Source: Numida meleagris (Eukaryota > Chordata > Aves > Galliformes > Numididae). From it: a stretch of 64,000 bases of DNA. The notes beneath the pieces were generated by a model. That model saw only the letters and a list, made by a program, of their open reading frames with translations. It was not told the origin of the DNA and made no database searches. Positions 1-10,382 of the stretch are shown here, one piece after another. The first letter of the stretch is position 1, and each line of letters starts with the position of its first letter. Made by a program: the position numbers and the translations under genes. The stretch is taken from positions 9,891,399 to 9,955,398 of the forward strand of contig NC_034409.1 in assembly GCF_002078875.1 (NCBI RefSeq), in the 5' to 3' direction.

Positions 1-1
1 A

Positions 2-96
<95 letters not shown>
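1..96. repeat. (AAAG)n microsatellite, cut by window edge
   Basis: Uninterrupted AAAG tetranucleotide from the first base until it degrades into AGAGTGTCAG at about 96. About 24 units are visible and the array probably continues to the left of the window. A pure purine strand of this length is likely to be length-polymorphic. Confidence 0.97.
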
Positions 97-97
<1 letters not shown>

Positions 98-877
98 GTG
101 TCAGATGGCAGCTATTAGGATAGAACCCAAATCTGTATTGCCAAATCTAATTCAGGCTGGTAAAACAATAAATTGTTGGCAGATGCCTTAAGACCAGGTC
201 TCAAAAAAGCCCCACCGAAATGGCATTTATTAATCAGCAAAATACAAGAGAAAAATACTATTAAATGTCTTCATTACATCACAGTGTCAGATTAAACTGT
301 ACAGAGATGGTTTGAAGATTTTCTGTTTTATACTGAATCAAACCATTACATCAAATTAATATAACTAATTAGCATAAATAAATATTCCAAGGATTTCAAC
401 ACCCGTATTAGCTTAGTATATCATATATTTTTCCTCATAGTATCAATGTCAGATTGTAAAGTACTATTAGTTCCATTTCACAAAAGAGAAAGTGAAGCTC
501 AGACAGCTGAGGTGCTGTTTGGCTGTGCAGTGACATTCAAGCATGGCAAGATCCATCGGTAATTATTAAATACGGACTGAAAAAAACTCATGTAGCTTCC
601 AGGGTTCAAATTCACATCTCTGCAGGCATCAAAACACCAGCTCAGATAGAGCTGGCATAATGCTTCTATAGAAGAACTGCTTTGTTCAGTGTTAGTGCAG
701 TACATAAATTGAACAGAAACAGAGAACTGAACTTGGGCTATGCAAAGGAGAGAGCCAATACCTTCAGTGTTGGACCATCTTTTTTACTTTAGGTGTGCAA
801 TAATGTTGAGATTACATAATAAAAGGCAGATACTTTGGAGCTGATCTTTGATCTCATCCCTACTAACAGGAATGATA
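97..877. other. A/T-rich intergenic DNA, nothing recognised
   Basis: No repeat family, coding frame or regulatory structure could be supported here. Only short frames with no recognisable protein similarity occur. Confidence 0.6.
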
Positions 878-1404
878 CAGGTTGCTCTGAAAGTAATGCC
901 TCCTATTTATTTCCATGAAAAGTACAATAGAGCACAATAACATTATTGGATAGAGGAAATTCTCGGCTACAAATAGCAAATTCTCATGAGTGTTTTTCAG
1001 CATAGTTACCACTATTAGCTATGCATTTTCACCAGTGATGAACAAAAGCCTGCATGCCACACTTGAAAAAAACTACCAGTAGAGGCCACAGTCACTGTCT
1101 CCACTTCTGAGATGCACCACCCACCACCTCAGTGTGCTCACATTCACTGTTTGGTCTCCACAAACATTCAGCAAGAGTCGATGAATGCCAGTGGGTACGA
1201 TGTTTTCTGCATGGAGGAATTCAATGACACATCTTTGCTTCGTAAACACTTCGATGTCAGATGCCATTTTGTTAGATTGATCCTCTGCTGCCTTCTGTCA
1301 CAGTGCAACAGAATGTAATGGAATGTTGGTGGAAAGGTTCAGCCTCTACTGCCATATGACCAGCATCTGCCTCTGACACTGTGGGCCAACAGGATAAAAT
1401 AAAA
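878..1404 (-). mobile_element. Mariner-type non-autonomous element (Galluhop-like), copy 1, one end lost
   Basis: The left end carries the inverted-repeat sequence GGTTGCTCTGAAAGTAATGCC preceded by TA, the mariner target dinucleotide. On the minus strand, 1267-1073 reads through a remnant of the N-terminal transposase helix-turn-helix domain (VIEFLH, then IHRLLLNV, then STLRWWVVHLRSGDSD). Two further copies in this window, near 15.7 and 19.5 kb, align along the whole length. In this copy the right side stops in GATAAAATAAAA, and the matching inverted repeat seen in the other copies is missing, so it is end-truncated. The catalytic DDE/D core is absent, so the element could move only with a transposase supplied elsewhere. 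Family name is from recognition; the mariner assignment rests on the HTH, the TA site and the ends. Confidence 0.82.
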
Positions 1405-3629
1405 CAACAGAAGAGTAGTAGTTTTTTGTACCCACTTTACACCAACATAACTGGTGATGCAAGGTAGGAGGAGAAAGTGAAATAACCCGCCTGTGTGTGT
1501 TGCATTATTTTTCATTCATGAATGCCAATGGATTTCACATTTAGCCATTTCATGATGAGCAGGCATACAAAATATGCTGATGCAGAGAACACCATGGAGA
1601 CTGCCCTAAAGGATCAGTTAAATTCCAAATAAAATGGGCCGTAGATTTTTTTTCGGTGAAATTTGGGCCACATTATTTTATTGATTTTCCAGCAGACAGT
1701 CTAGTGAAATCAATGGGCAATTCTACTTAGTAATCAATGGTACTAGCTGGGCATTAGCTTGTATTAGAAGAGAGATCTGAACATCTGATAGACATATCTC
1801 ATAGCACACACGTCTCATTACAGCCATGTAGATCAAACTACAAAATGTGATGATAACTTTACCTCTATAAGGAAAACTCTATGTGGGAAAAAAAATAACG
1901 TGAACAAATGCAACTATCACCACATTTCTTAAAGTAGCCAGATTGCTAGAAAGCAAATCTCCAGTGCATTCTGTAAAGAGTACCATTAAATAGTCTAAAA
2001 ATTAGGTGATCAAAATTTGCAACATTTTAAGTTAGCAGTTGCTTTTGAAAATATTTCTCATTTCTGTCAGCAACAGGAATCTAGGTGAAGCACTGAACAC
2101 ATTAGACTCCAGTTCTTAGTAACTTCTTTTTGTGTACTTTTAACTTTCATTTAATTAGGAGGAATAGAGCAAAGAGGGTTCAGTAACCTTAAGAACTGAG
2201 TTGATTCACCAGACAGACTTTGAATTCACACCTTTCAGAGTCAAATGTTTGTGTCACCAGGACTTACGGTATTTTTAGCTAAGCTGCTTCCCTTGATCTG
2301 TGTTGAGTTGTGAATTGTTCAGGTCTCATTTGATCAAGCTAAAAAAAAAAAAATAAAGAAGTGCATATGCGTTCTACAGTGACCTCAAGTAGAAACATAT
2401 AGGTAACTTTGCTTATGTGAAAGAAGATTTCTTGCTCAACATGTGAGATTTTATGCTCCAAAGGGCATGAATATATGGAGAACAATCTAAAAAATTTAGG
2501 CAGCTGCTGGAACCAAAGTAAGATGTTTAAAACTATCTCAGCTATTTTTGTTTTATATTGCATTAATTTTTGGATGAACCTTGTTGGATGTCACTATGAC
2601 ATTCATCTAAAAATATCTGTTTTTTTGATAGAATTTTCCTTAAGTAGTTCTTCCAGGTTTTGTTGATTCATTAAACCTATTTACTACTGTGCTAACAACT
2701 TTGGGTGCCTAAAGTCCAACCAGATCATTAAAATGGTGGGCCTGGCTCAGTAGAACCACACGATGACCTGATTCGAGGATTGTATGGGGTGAGAGAACTT
2801 TAAGATCTACCCTTTGTCGACCCCCAAACTTTCAGGCACTACATTTAAGAAAATTGAAGAGCTTGATGGCATTTACATTTCTTCCCTCAGCCACCTACAG
2901 ATACATTGAAATGCTGATGGTTCCAAAAGCTATTTTGAAACCTCCAGTAGAATTTACAAGCTAAAACTGTCTATCTCAGTCATCACACAACAGAGAAAAA
3001 ACATTAGTTTCACATTCATTTTGTACAACAGATAACAAGATGATACCAATGTAATGTGTCATTTGTACTTAGAAGTGCATCAGTTTGTCTAAATAAAGCC
3101 TACCAGGAAACACAGGAACAAATTCTTGATTTGATTTCTACCTTCTGGAAGAATGCAACTGCTCCTGAACTTGATCCTCTGAATTGTGCTTTTTATGCAT
3201 AATTGTGTGCTAAGTAGAAGAGGAACTGCAATCTGGGATTCCAAGACAAATGCCCTCACGTTCTTATTCTCTGCTCCAATTAATAATTATTTTCATAATA
3301 ATAACTATACTATACAAAGTGGAAGAGCTTCTCTGAAGTGAAGAATTAGATCTATATTTGGTTAAAAGTGCAAAGGATAAAAAGAAAGAAAAATTCTGTA
3401 GATACCTACAGTTAAGTTTTTCTTGTGTATAGATACAGTCCTTTATTTCCCAACTAAGGCTGTGAGAAACAAACTGTTTGGTGTTAAATTGTCTGGTTAG
3501 AGGCTGGTCATGAAAAACTTAGAGCCTTGGCAGGGCTCAGAGAAAAAAATGGGGCACACCAAATAGGCTAGTCAAGAAGAATGCTTGGACCATCGTCCTT
3601 TGTGTGAAACCCCACAAAGTGGTTCATCA
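1405..3629. other. A/T-rich intergenic DNA; A13 tract at 2341-2353
   Basis: No gene or repeat family recognised apart from a 13-base poly-A run at 2341. The stretch near 2700-2860 is slightly richer in G+C but matches nothing I can name. Confidence 0.55.
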
Positions 3630-6145
3630 CAAGAACATGGTATCTACTACAGGCTGTCTGATCAAGCAGAGCCTGTTGATGAAGGCTTCTTCCTCCAACT
3701 ACAGGAGGCATAGCAATCTCAGGTTCTCATCTTGCTGGAGGACTTCAACCACCCTGACATCTGCTGGAAAATTAGCTCAGCGAGTTGTAGGTGATCCAGG
3801 AAGCTCCTGGAATGTATCAAGGATAACTTCCTGAGCCAGATAATAGATAACCCAACTAGGGGTGATGCAATGCTGGATCTGTTGCTTACCAATTCAAGTG
3901 AACTGACTGGTGACATCAGGATTGGAGGCTGTCTGGGCTGTAGTGACCATGCAACAGTGGAGTTCACATTCTCAAAGGATATCGATCAGGCAAAGAGTAA
4001 AATCAGGAAGCTTAATGATAGAAAAGCAAAATTCCAGCTCTTCAGGGAGTTAGTCAACAAATCCCTCTGGGAATCTGTCCGCAAGGACAGGGGAGCAGAG
4101 CAGATCTTAAGGAAGCTTTCCTTACGGCGCAAGAGCTCTCCATCCCCAGGTAGAAGAAGTCAAGAAAGGAAGGCAAGAGACTGGCGTGCTGAACTGGAAC
4201 CTGCTGTTGAAACTGGCAAGCAAGAGGAAAATGCACAGGCAGTGGAAGCAGGAACAGATAACCTGGGAGGAGTATAGGTATGCTGCTAGGCTGTGTAGGG
4301 ATGAGATCTGGAAAAATTAACAGGACCATTGTGGGGTCAAGGAGGACAAGGCCAACTGGAACTTAACTTGGCAAGGGGCGCAAAGAAAGATAAGAAAGGC
4401 TTTATAGACGCCTGCAGAAGTATATCAACCTGAAAATAAACATTCAGGAGGGCATACACCCACTAGTGAGTAATACAGGCAGGCTGGTAACAAAAGACAA
4501 GGAAAAAGCGGAGGAACTCAACAACTTTTTTGCCTCAGTCTTCACTAGTGACTGTTCTACATACAGCCCTCAAGCATATGATTCAGAAGATGGGAAATGG
4601 GGGAGCAATGCCACTCCCCCTGTAAGTAAAGATCAGGTTTGCAATTGCCTGAGGAACCTAAAGTCTTTTAGACTATGGGTCCTCGTGAGATGCATCCCAG
4701 AGTCAAGACGGAACTGGCTGATGTAGTCACCAATTCACTCTTGATGATACTTGAAAAGTCATGGCAGCCAGGTAAAGTCCCTGGTGACTGGAAAATAAGG
4801 CAATGTCACAACTATTTTTAAGGAGGGTAGAAAGGATGACCCAGGGAACTAATGACCTGTCACCCTCACCTCAGTGCCAGGGAAGATCATGGAACAGATC
4901 TTCCTGGAAGTTATGCTAAATCTTACGGAAGAGAGGTGATATGGGATAACCAGTATGTCTTCACCAAGGGAAGGTCTTTTCTGACCAATTTTGTTGCGTT
5001 TTATGATGGTGTAACTGAGTCTGTGGACAAGGGAAGAGCCACTGATGTTATTTATCTGGACTTCAGTAAGGCCTTTGACATGCACAACATCCTCCTCTCC
5101 AAATTGGAAATATATGGATTTCACAGGTGGACCATTCTATGGATGAAGAAATGGTTGCAAGACTGTAGCCAGAGTGGTGGTCAATGGCTCAATGTCCGGA
5201 TGGAGATCTGTGACAAGTGGTGTTCCTCAAGGGTCAGTATTGGCACCAGTGCTCTTTAATATCTTCATCAGTTACATCAGCAGTGGGATCAAGAACACCC
5301 TCAGCATGTTTGCAGATGACACTGAGCTCTGTGGTGCAATTGACATGCCCAAGGGACAGGATGCCATCCAGAGAGACCTAGGCAGGCTCAAGCAGTGGAC
5401 CTAGGAGAACCTCATGAGGTTCAACAAATCCACGTGCAAAGTCTTGCACCTAAGTCGTGACAATCCCAGCTATCAGTACAAGCTGGAGGATAAAAGGATA
5501 GAGCAAAGCCCTGTTAAAAAGGACTTGGAGGAAAGATGGATGGCAAATGGACATGAGTCAGCAATGTGCCCTCGCAGCCCAGAAAGCCAACCGAATCTAG
5601 GGCTGTGTCAAAAGAAGTATGGTCAGCAGATCGAGGAAGATGGTCCTGCCCCTCTACTCGGTGCTGGTGAGGCCTCATCTGGAGTACTGCATCCAGATGT
5701 GGAGTCCTCAGTACAGGAGAGACATGGACCTGTTGAAGTGTGTCTAGAGGAACGGCAGAGAAACGATCCAAGGTGTGGAATACCTCCACTGCAAGGACAG
5801 GCAGAGAGAGCTGGAGCTGTTCAGTCTGAAGAAGAGAAGGCTCTGGGAAGACCTGATAGCAGCCTTTCAATATCTAACGGGAGGGCTATAAGAAAGAAGG
5901 AGACAGACTTTTTAGCAGGGTCTGTTGTGATAGGACAAGGGGAAATGGTTTCAAGCTAAAAGAGGGCAGATTTAGACTGGATATAAAGAAGAAGTTTTTT
6001 ACAATAAGAGTGGTGAGGCATTGGAACACATTGCCCAGAGAAGTGCTGGATGTCCTATCCCTGGAGACATTCAAGGCCAGACTGGACCAGGCACTAAGCA
6101 ACCTGATTTAGCTGTAGGTGTCCCTGTGCATTGCAGGGAAGTTCA
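3630..6145 (+). mobile_element. CR1 LINE, long decayed copy (2.5 kb)
   Basis: This is the longest transposon copy in the window. In order it contains the end of the endonuclease region, the reverse-transcriptase domain, the C-terminal region and part of the 3' UTR of a CR1 non-LTR retrotransposon. Reading starts near 3630 with the DFNHPDICW-type endonuclease block, so the 5' UTR, ORF1 and the first part of ORF2 are absent, as is usual after incomplete reverse transcription. The 3' end stops at TGCATTGCAGGGAAGTT near 6145, before the usual GGACTAGATGACC block and terminal ATTCTATG repeats, so the tail is also missing or replaced. Frameshifts and stops show it is inactive. Confidence 0.93.
3640..5959 (+). 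pseudogene. CR1 ORF2 remnant (endonuclease - reverse transcriptase)
   Basis: ORF2 of CR1 encodes an apurinic-type endonuclease followed by a reverse transcriptase; together they nick target DNA and prime cDNA synthesis. Here the endonuclease C-terminal SDH motif is readable at 3942-3950 and the RT active-site FADD at 5309-5320, shortly after a readable SGVPQGSV block near 5215. The frame is broken repeatedly: separate open stretches run 3870-4277, 4466-4726, 4852-5259 and 5174-5404. A frame change near 5170 precedes the SGVPQGSV block. An in-frame TAG at 5402-5404 lies just before the downstream block that resumes in the same frame (MRFNKSTCKVLHL). After about 5520 the reading frame shifts again. 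Both catalytic motifs survive, but no continuous protein can be made. Confidence 0.9.
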
Positions 6146-6620
6146 CCTATCCCCGTGACTGATCATCACAAAGGATTATTAAATCCTGTTCCTATTTCAG
6201 TGAGATCTCACATGGTCTTTGGTGTGTATGTGTGTGTTCCAGCAGCTGTAGAAGGGAGTACAGGTCACAGGGCCCTGTAGGCCTGGATGGCATTAACCAG
6301 AGTGAGCTGGGTATGTTTTCCTAAGGAACTGCAGGACCATGAGTGTGAGTGCAATTTGCTGGCAAACTTCAAGCTGGAGCAGCTGGCAAGCAGGATAAAT
6401 GTCCATGAGGCTGGTACTAGAGAGTTGCTGAGTCTGGATACTGGGTTGACCACATGTGCTGAGAGGCTACAGGTTGGAAGACTGTAAGTCTGGACCAGCA
6501 AACAGATAGAGCTGTTTGTCTGTGTCTGCAATGAGAAGAAGTTTGTGGCCTAGCAGCTGGAGTGGAGCTGTGGGTGCTGGGGACCAGTTTCTGGTTACAC
6601 AGGTTGTCTATGGCCAGTTA
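6146..6620 (+). other. Unclassified stretch, possible fragment of a LINE coiled-coil ORF
   Basis: Directly after the long CR1, 6287-6487 is open for 66 codons with a Cys-x-Cys start (ECECNLL) followed by LEQLASRINVHEA and RELLSLDTGL, which looks like a short coiled coil. CR1-family ORF1 proteins have a Cys-rich start followed by a coiled coil, so this may be a 5' region of another LINE copy. Resemblance is by eye only; it may equally be unique sequence. Confidence 0.25.
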
Positions 6621-9058
6621 CTGAGGGGATTCTTATTGTCCTCATATCTATTTGGATTTTCACCCTGATCAAAGAAAAAGGAAGACCAGCATCAGACTAT
6701 CTCCACTATTCACATTTGTGTGGGTGCAGTGTGTGTTTCTGTGGGTGCTGGTAAGGCACTGTAAGTGTCATGAGTGTGTCCTTTAGGAATACAAGTTCAG
6801 CCTCTCTACTGCCTGAACCAAGAGACACAGAGCCACAGAAACCTCCCATACATCAGTATGTTATATTCACATGACTAACAGTTTGATTTCTTGTTTGCTC
6901 TTCATCTTGCCTTGAAAGCCTGAACACTTTCCTTTAACCCCTTCTCCTTTTTCCAGCACTCAGCTCTGCAAAGCTTTACATTCCCTTTAATCTCTTCTTG
7001 TTTACTTTGCAAAGCAGCTATGTCTCTAGGAGTAAGGATCAAAAGGAAGGTCTTCATGGATGCACCACAGGCTATTATGTTTTAGTGATGTTGTGATATC
7101 CTTCATTGGGACCACCTTTCTCCTGGCAGCCCTTTTTGGAACAAAAACAACTGCAAATAACCTACTATATTTATTAAAACAATATATAGCTGTAGGTTTG
7201 TTAGTGAGCACAAAATACAGTGCATGTGCTGACTACTAATCATAAATCTGCATAGTACATCTGATTTATTTGCACCCGTGATGAATATTTGCCACTGCAT
7301 AGGTAAAAATGAGTGAAAAAAGAGGCAATATCATGGCTTGTGAAATTTAGCTTAATTTTATTTATACAGCCGTTTGACCCTCCATGACAATTTTGGGCTT
7401 ACAATTGCTTATAGCATATATGTCACAATATTTTCAAGATCTGTTAATTATATAGTAATGTTCATCAAGATGTTTACAGTTTACTTGAAAATGTAAATGG
7501 CTGAAGGCACAATTATGATCATGCAATTTGACATTATGCAAAGTAACAGGAAATGGTATGATTTTTCTCAAATATCTAGTATACTGAACTTAAACTTAAG
7601 CACAATAAAGATTTATTTTTTATTTCCAAATAAGTCGAATGATGAAGAACTTATGAAATGATGGTGAATTTATGAAACAAGCTGACAATCTCTTAAAAGG
7701 TTTAGCTTCCAACTGCTAAAAATTTTTCAGATCATATAATAACTATATTTAACATGTAGATTTTTCCTCAAATGGGCAAATAACACTTGATATACTGAAA
7801 AAAATGGCATGTATGTTCTGCTCATAAACTCTGTTGTGCATGTGAGAGACCAAGTAATGAATCTAAGAACTGTGTCTGCTTAGGAAAAAATCTCATCAAT
7901 TCTCTGCATAAAAAAACAATGTAGAAGTTTCATTAATGTCTCTTTAACAGCTTTCTAATTAGCAATTATGGTGCTTTCCTAAGATTTTTCAATAGCTAAT
8001 ATACAAATGTAACAAAATGTTTTGAAGAAAGAGTAACAGTGCTTAAAAAAATCCCCTTGTACTATAAATAAGATGCTGAGAAATAATTGCCAGCTGGCTT
8101 TTATAATGCTTATTTTCTACAAGAGGGACAATGACAGCTATATTCACTCTAAGAAGGCCAAATCAGTACAGAATACTGTTTGGTCTTTTTCTCTCAGACT
8201 CCTTTTTCACACTGGTCCATTTTCTTATATCCTTTTTCAGTGCATCAGTCTACCGCAGGCATTTATTAATGTGTATCATGTGCTTTGCACTCTGAGGAGG
8301 CTTACAATGCCTGCTAGAGAGTTGCAAAGCCAATCTGCTACACGTGAAGGACAAAGGGTATAACTTTAAAGTGACTCAGCCCTTCTTTGAATTAGCGCAC
8401 TCATCAGTGCTGGAAATTAACACAAACACATGTGCAAAGCCTCCTCTGAACATGTGACTAAGCTTAGCAACTGATAATTGTGGCTTCTGAAGCATACAGT
8501 AAATGCCCTTTACATAATTGGCCCTGCAAGATAAATTCCAAAATGTAGCTTGAGGATTTTTCCTCTGAGAATAAGGAAAACATCCACCCTGAGAACTTCA
8601 CTTGATGCATATAAAGTCCAGATTAAATCTTTCCCAATTCAGTTTTATGAAAATGTACAGATGTTTGGAAATCAATAGTATAAAGAAAATCACTCTCAGG
8701 GATATTTTATCTTATTACAGTTAGAATTTTGGGCAATCTGGTCCTTTGTTTCTCCTCTACCCCACAACTACTTATGGCTTCTTAGAAAACAATGCGTTCT
8801 AGAATGTTAGAAAACTTCCTAAGAGCAGAAAATCATCTACTGCTAAGACAGAGTTACCATGAGAATACAGTTTTAGGAATGTATTTGTCCATGAGCCAGA
8901 CATGAAGAAGGCCTTAGATACGGAAATGCAACTTGCACCAGTTTAAACACCTAAACCATGAATGAAACAAAATGAAACAAAACAAAAACAACTCAGTACT
9001 CATTGTCTTCCTGATACGCAGGGAGACTAAACTGACTAATTTAACTGAATGATCTCAC
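6621..9058. other. A/T-rich intergenic DNA, nothing recognised
   Basis: No coding exon, RNA gene or repeat family could be supported. The 8073-8363 plus-strand open frame has no recognisable domain and is treated as chance. Confidence 0.55.
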
Positions 9059-9165
9059 GGTATCACTGAATCAGAGAGCGGTTGAGGTTGGAAGGGACCT
9101 CTGGAGGTCATCTGGTCCAAATCCCCTACTCAAGCAGGGATGCCTAGAGCAGGTTGCCCATGGAA
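9059..9165 (-). mobile_element. CR1 LINE 3'-end fragment
   Basis: Reads as the reverse complement of a CR1 3' terminus: ATCACTGAATCAGAGAG, then GGTTGGAAGGGACCTC and GGAGGTCATCTGGTCC, ending at GAGCAGGTTGCCCA. Only about 100 bases remain. Its 5' side merges into unique sequence at about 9165. Confidence 0.88.
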
Positions 9166-9581
9166 ATCAGTATCTGCATGTTTATCTTCAATAATTACTA
9201 CGTGCAACTTTATCTTCAGTACATAACCAGCACTGTGCTACAAACAGCCATGTAAGTAGATCCCATCAGAAACAGGGTCAATCTTAGTACATGCGTTTGG
9301 ATGATGATGAGGTATATATACTACATGGAACATCTTTAATAATAAAGCAGTAGAGGCAGGTAATAGGTATGCAGTAAGCTATTGTTTTTAACTGCTAAAA
9401 ATGCATGTTGTTTAGGTGCAGTGTAATCAATGGCATAACCATTGCAGTGTTCCTCACAAGCAGTGTTGATGAAATTGCCATGGTCTAGGAGGTGAAGGGA
9501 ATATATCTGTGTAGACGCAAATCATATGGTGTCACTTGCTAAACAGTTTAAAGAACAAGGAGTGGCCAGTTTGGTTTACTA
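9166..9581. other. Intergenic DNA, nothing recognised
   Basis: Separates two minus-strand CR1 fragments. No feature supported. Confidence 0.5.
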
Positions 9582-10016
9582 CACAGAATTATAGAATATC
9601 TTGAGTTGGAAGGGATCGTAGGCGTTACTGAGTCCAACTCCTAGATCCAAACAAGACCACCCAAAATTCAAATCCTATGTCTGAGAGTATTGTCCAAACA
9701 CTTCTTGAACTCTGGCAGGCTTGGTACCACTGCTCTGAGAAGCCTGTTCCAGTGCGCAACCACCCTCTCAGTGAATAACCATTCCCTAATACTCAACCTG
9801 ACTATATTCTGGCACATCTCCATGCTGTTCACTTGTATCCTGTCACTGTTACCAGAAAGAAGAGATCGGCATCTACCCCTCTGCTGTCCTCATGAGGAAG
9901 CTCCCCTCAGTCTCCTCTTCTCTGGGCTGAACAAACCAAGTGACGTCAGCTACTCCTCATATATCTTGAACTCCAGACCCCTCAGCACTGGCCACTGGTC
10001 ACCCCTTGCTCAACTC
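9582..10016 (-). mobile_element. CR1 LINE fragment, divergent subfamily
   Basis: Minus-strand CR1 3' portion. It begins with a degraded terminal CACAGAATTATAGAATAT block, then GTTGGAAGGGATCG, and passes into the ORF2 C-terminal region, where the complement of the conserved block LFSxEKRRL is seen near 9910-9935 as CTCAGTCTCCTCTTCTCTGG. Divergence from the other copies suggests an older subfamily. Its 5' end faces the plus-strand CR1 that starts about 75 bases further on. Confidence 0.85.
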
Positions 10017-10091
10017 GGTGAGTAACTTTGTCATAAAGATAAATTAATTTAATTAAAAGTGACTTATTCAAATAGGTGTAACTAAACAGAC

Positions 10092-10382
10092 TGTTTATCG
10101 GGGTCTGTTGTAATAGGACAAGGGGAAGTGGTTTCAGACTAAAAGAGGGGAGATTTAGACTGTATACAAAGAATGTGTTTTTTATGATAAGGGTGGTGAG
10201 GCATTGGAACAGGTTGCCTGGAGATGAAGTGGATTCTCCATTCTTGGAGACATTCAAGGTCAGGCTGGACATGGTTCTGAGCAACCTGATCTAACTGTAG
10301 GTGTACCTGTTCATTTCAGGGGAGTTGGACTAGATGACCTTTAAGTGTCCTTTCCAACTCAAACAATTCTCCAATTCTGTGA
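10092..10382 (+). mobile_element. CR1 LINE 3' fragment
   Basis: Plus-strand CR1 beginning inside the last part of ORF2 ([22 protein letters not shown] reading, then VVRHWNRLPG) and running through the 3' UTR (GTTGGACTAGATGACCTTTA) to AATTCTCCAATTCTGTGA, a degraded version of the terminal repeat. Severely 5'-truncated, about 290 bases. Confidence 0.9.

Noticed and set aside
5514..5870. 118-codon minus-strand frame, and a similar 136-codon frame at 61975-62385
   Set aside because: Reverse-strand shadows of CR1 ORF2. Their mutual similarity ([16 protein letters not shown]) comes from the shared repeat.
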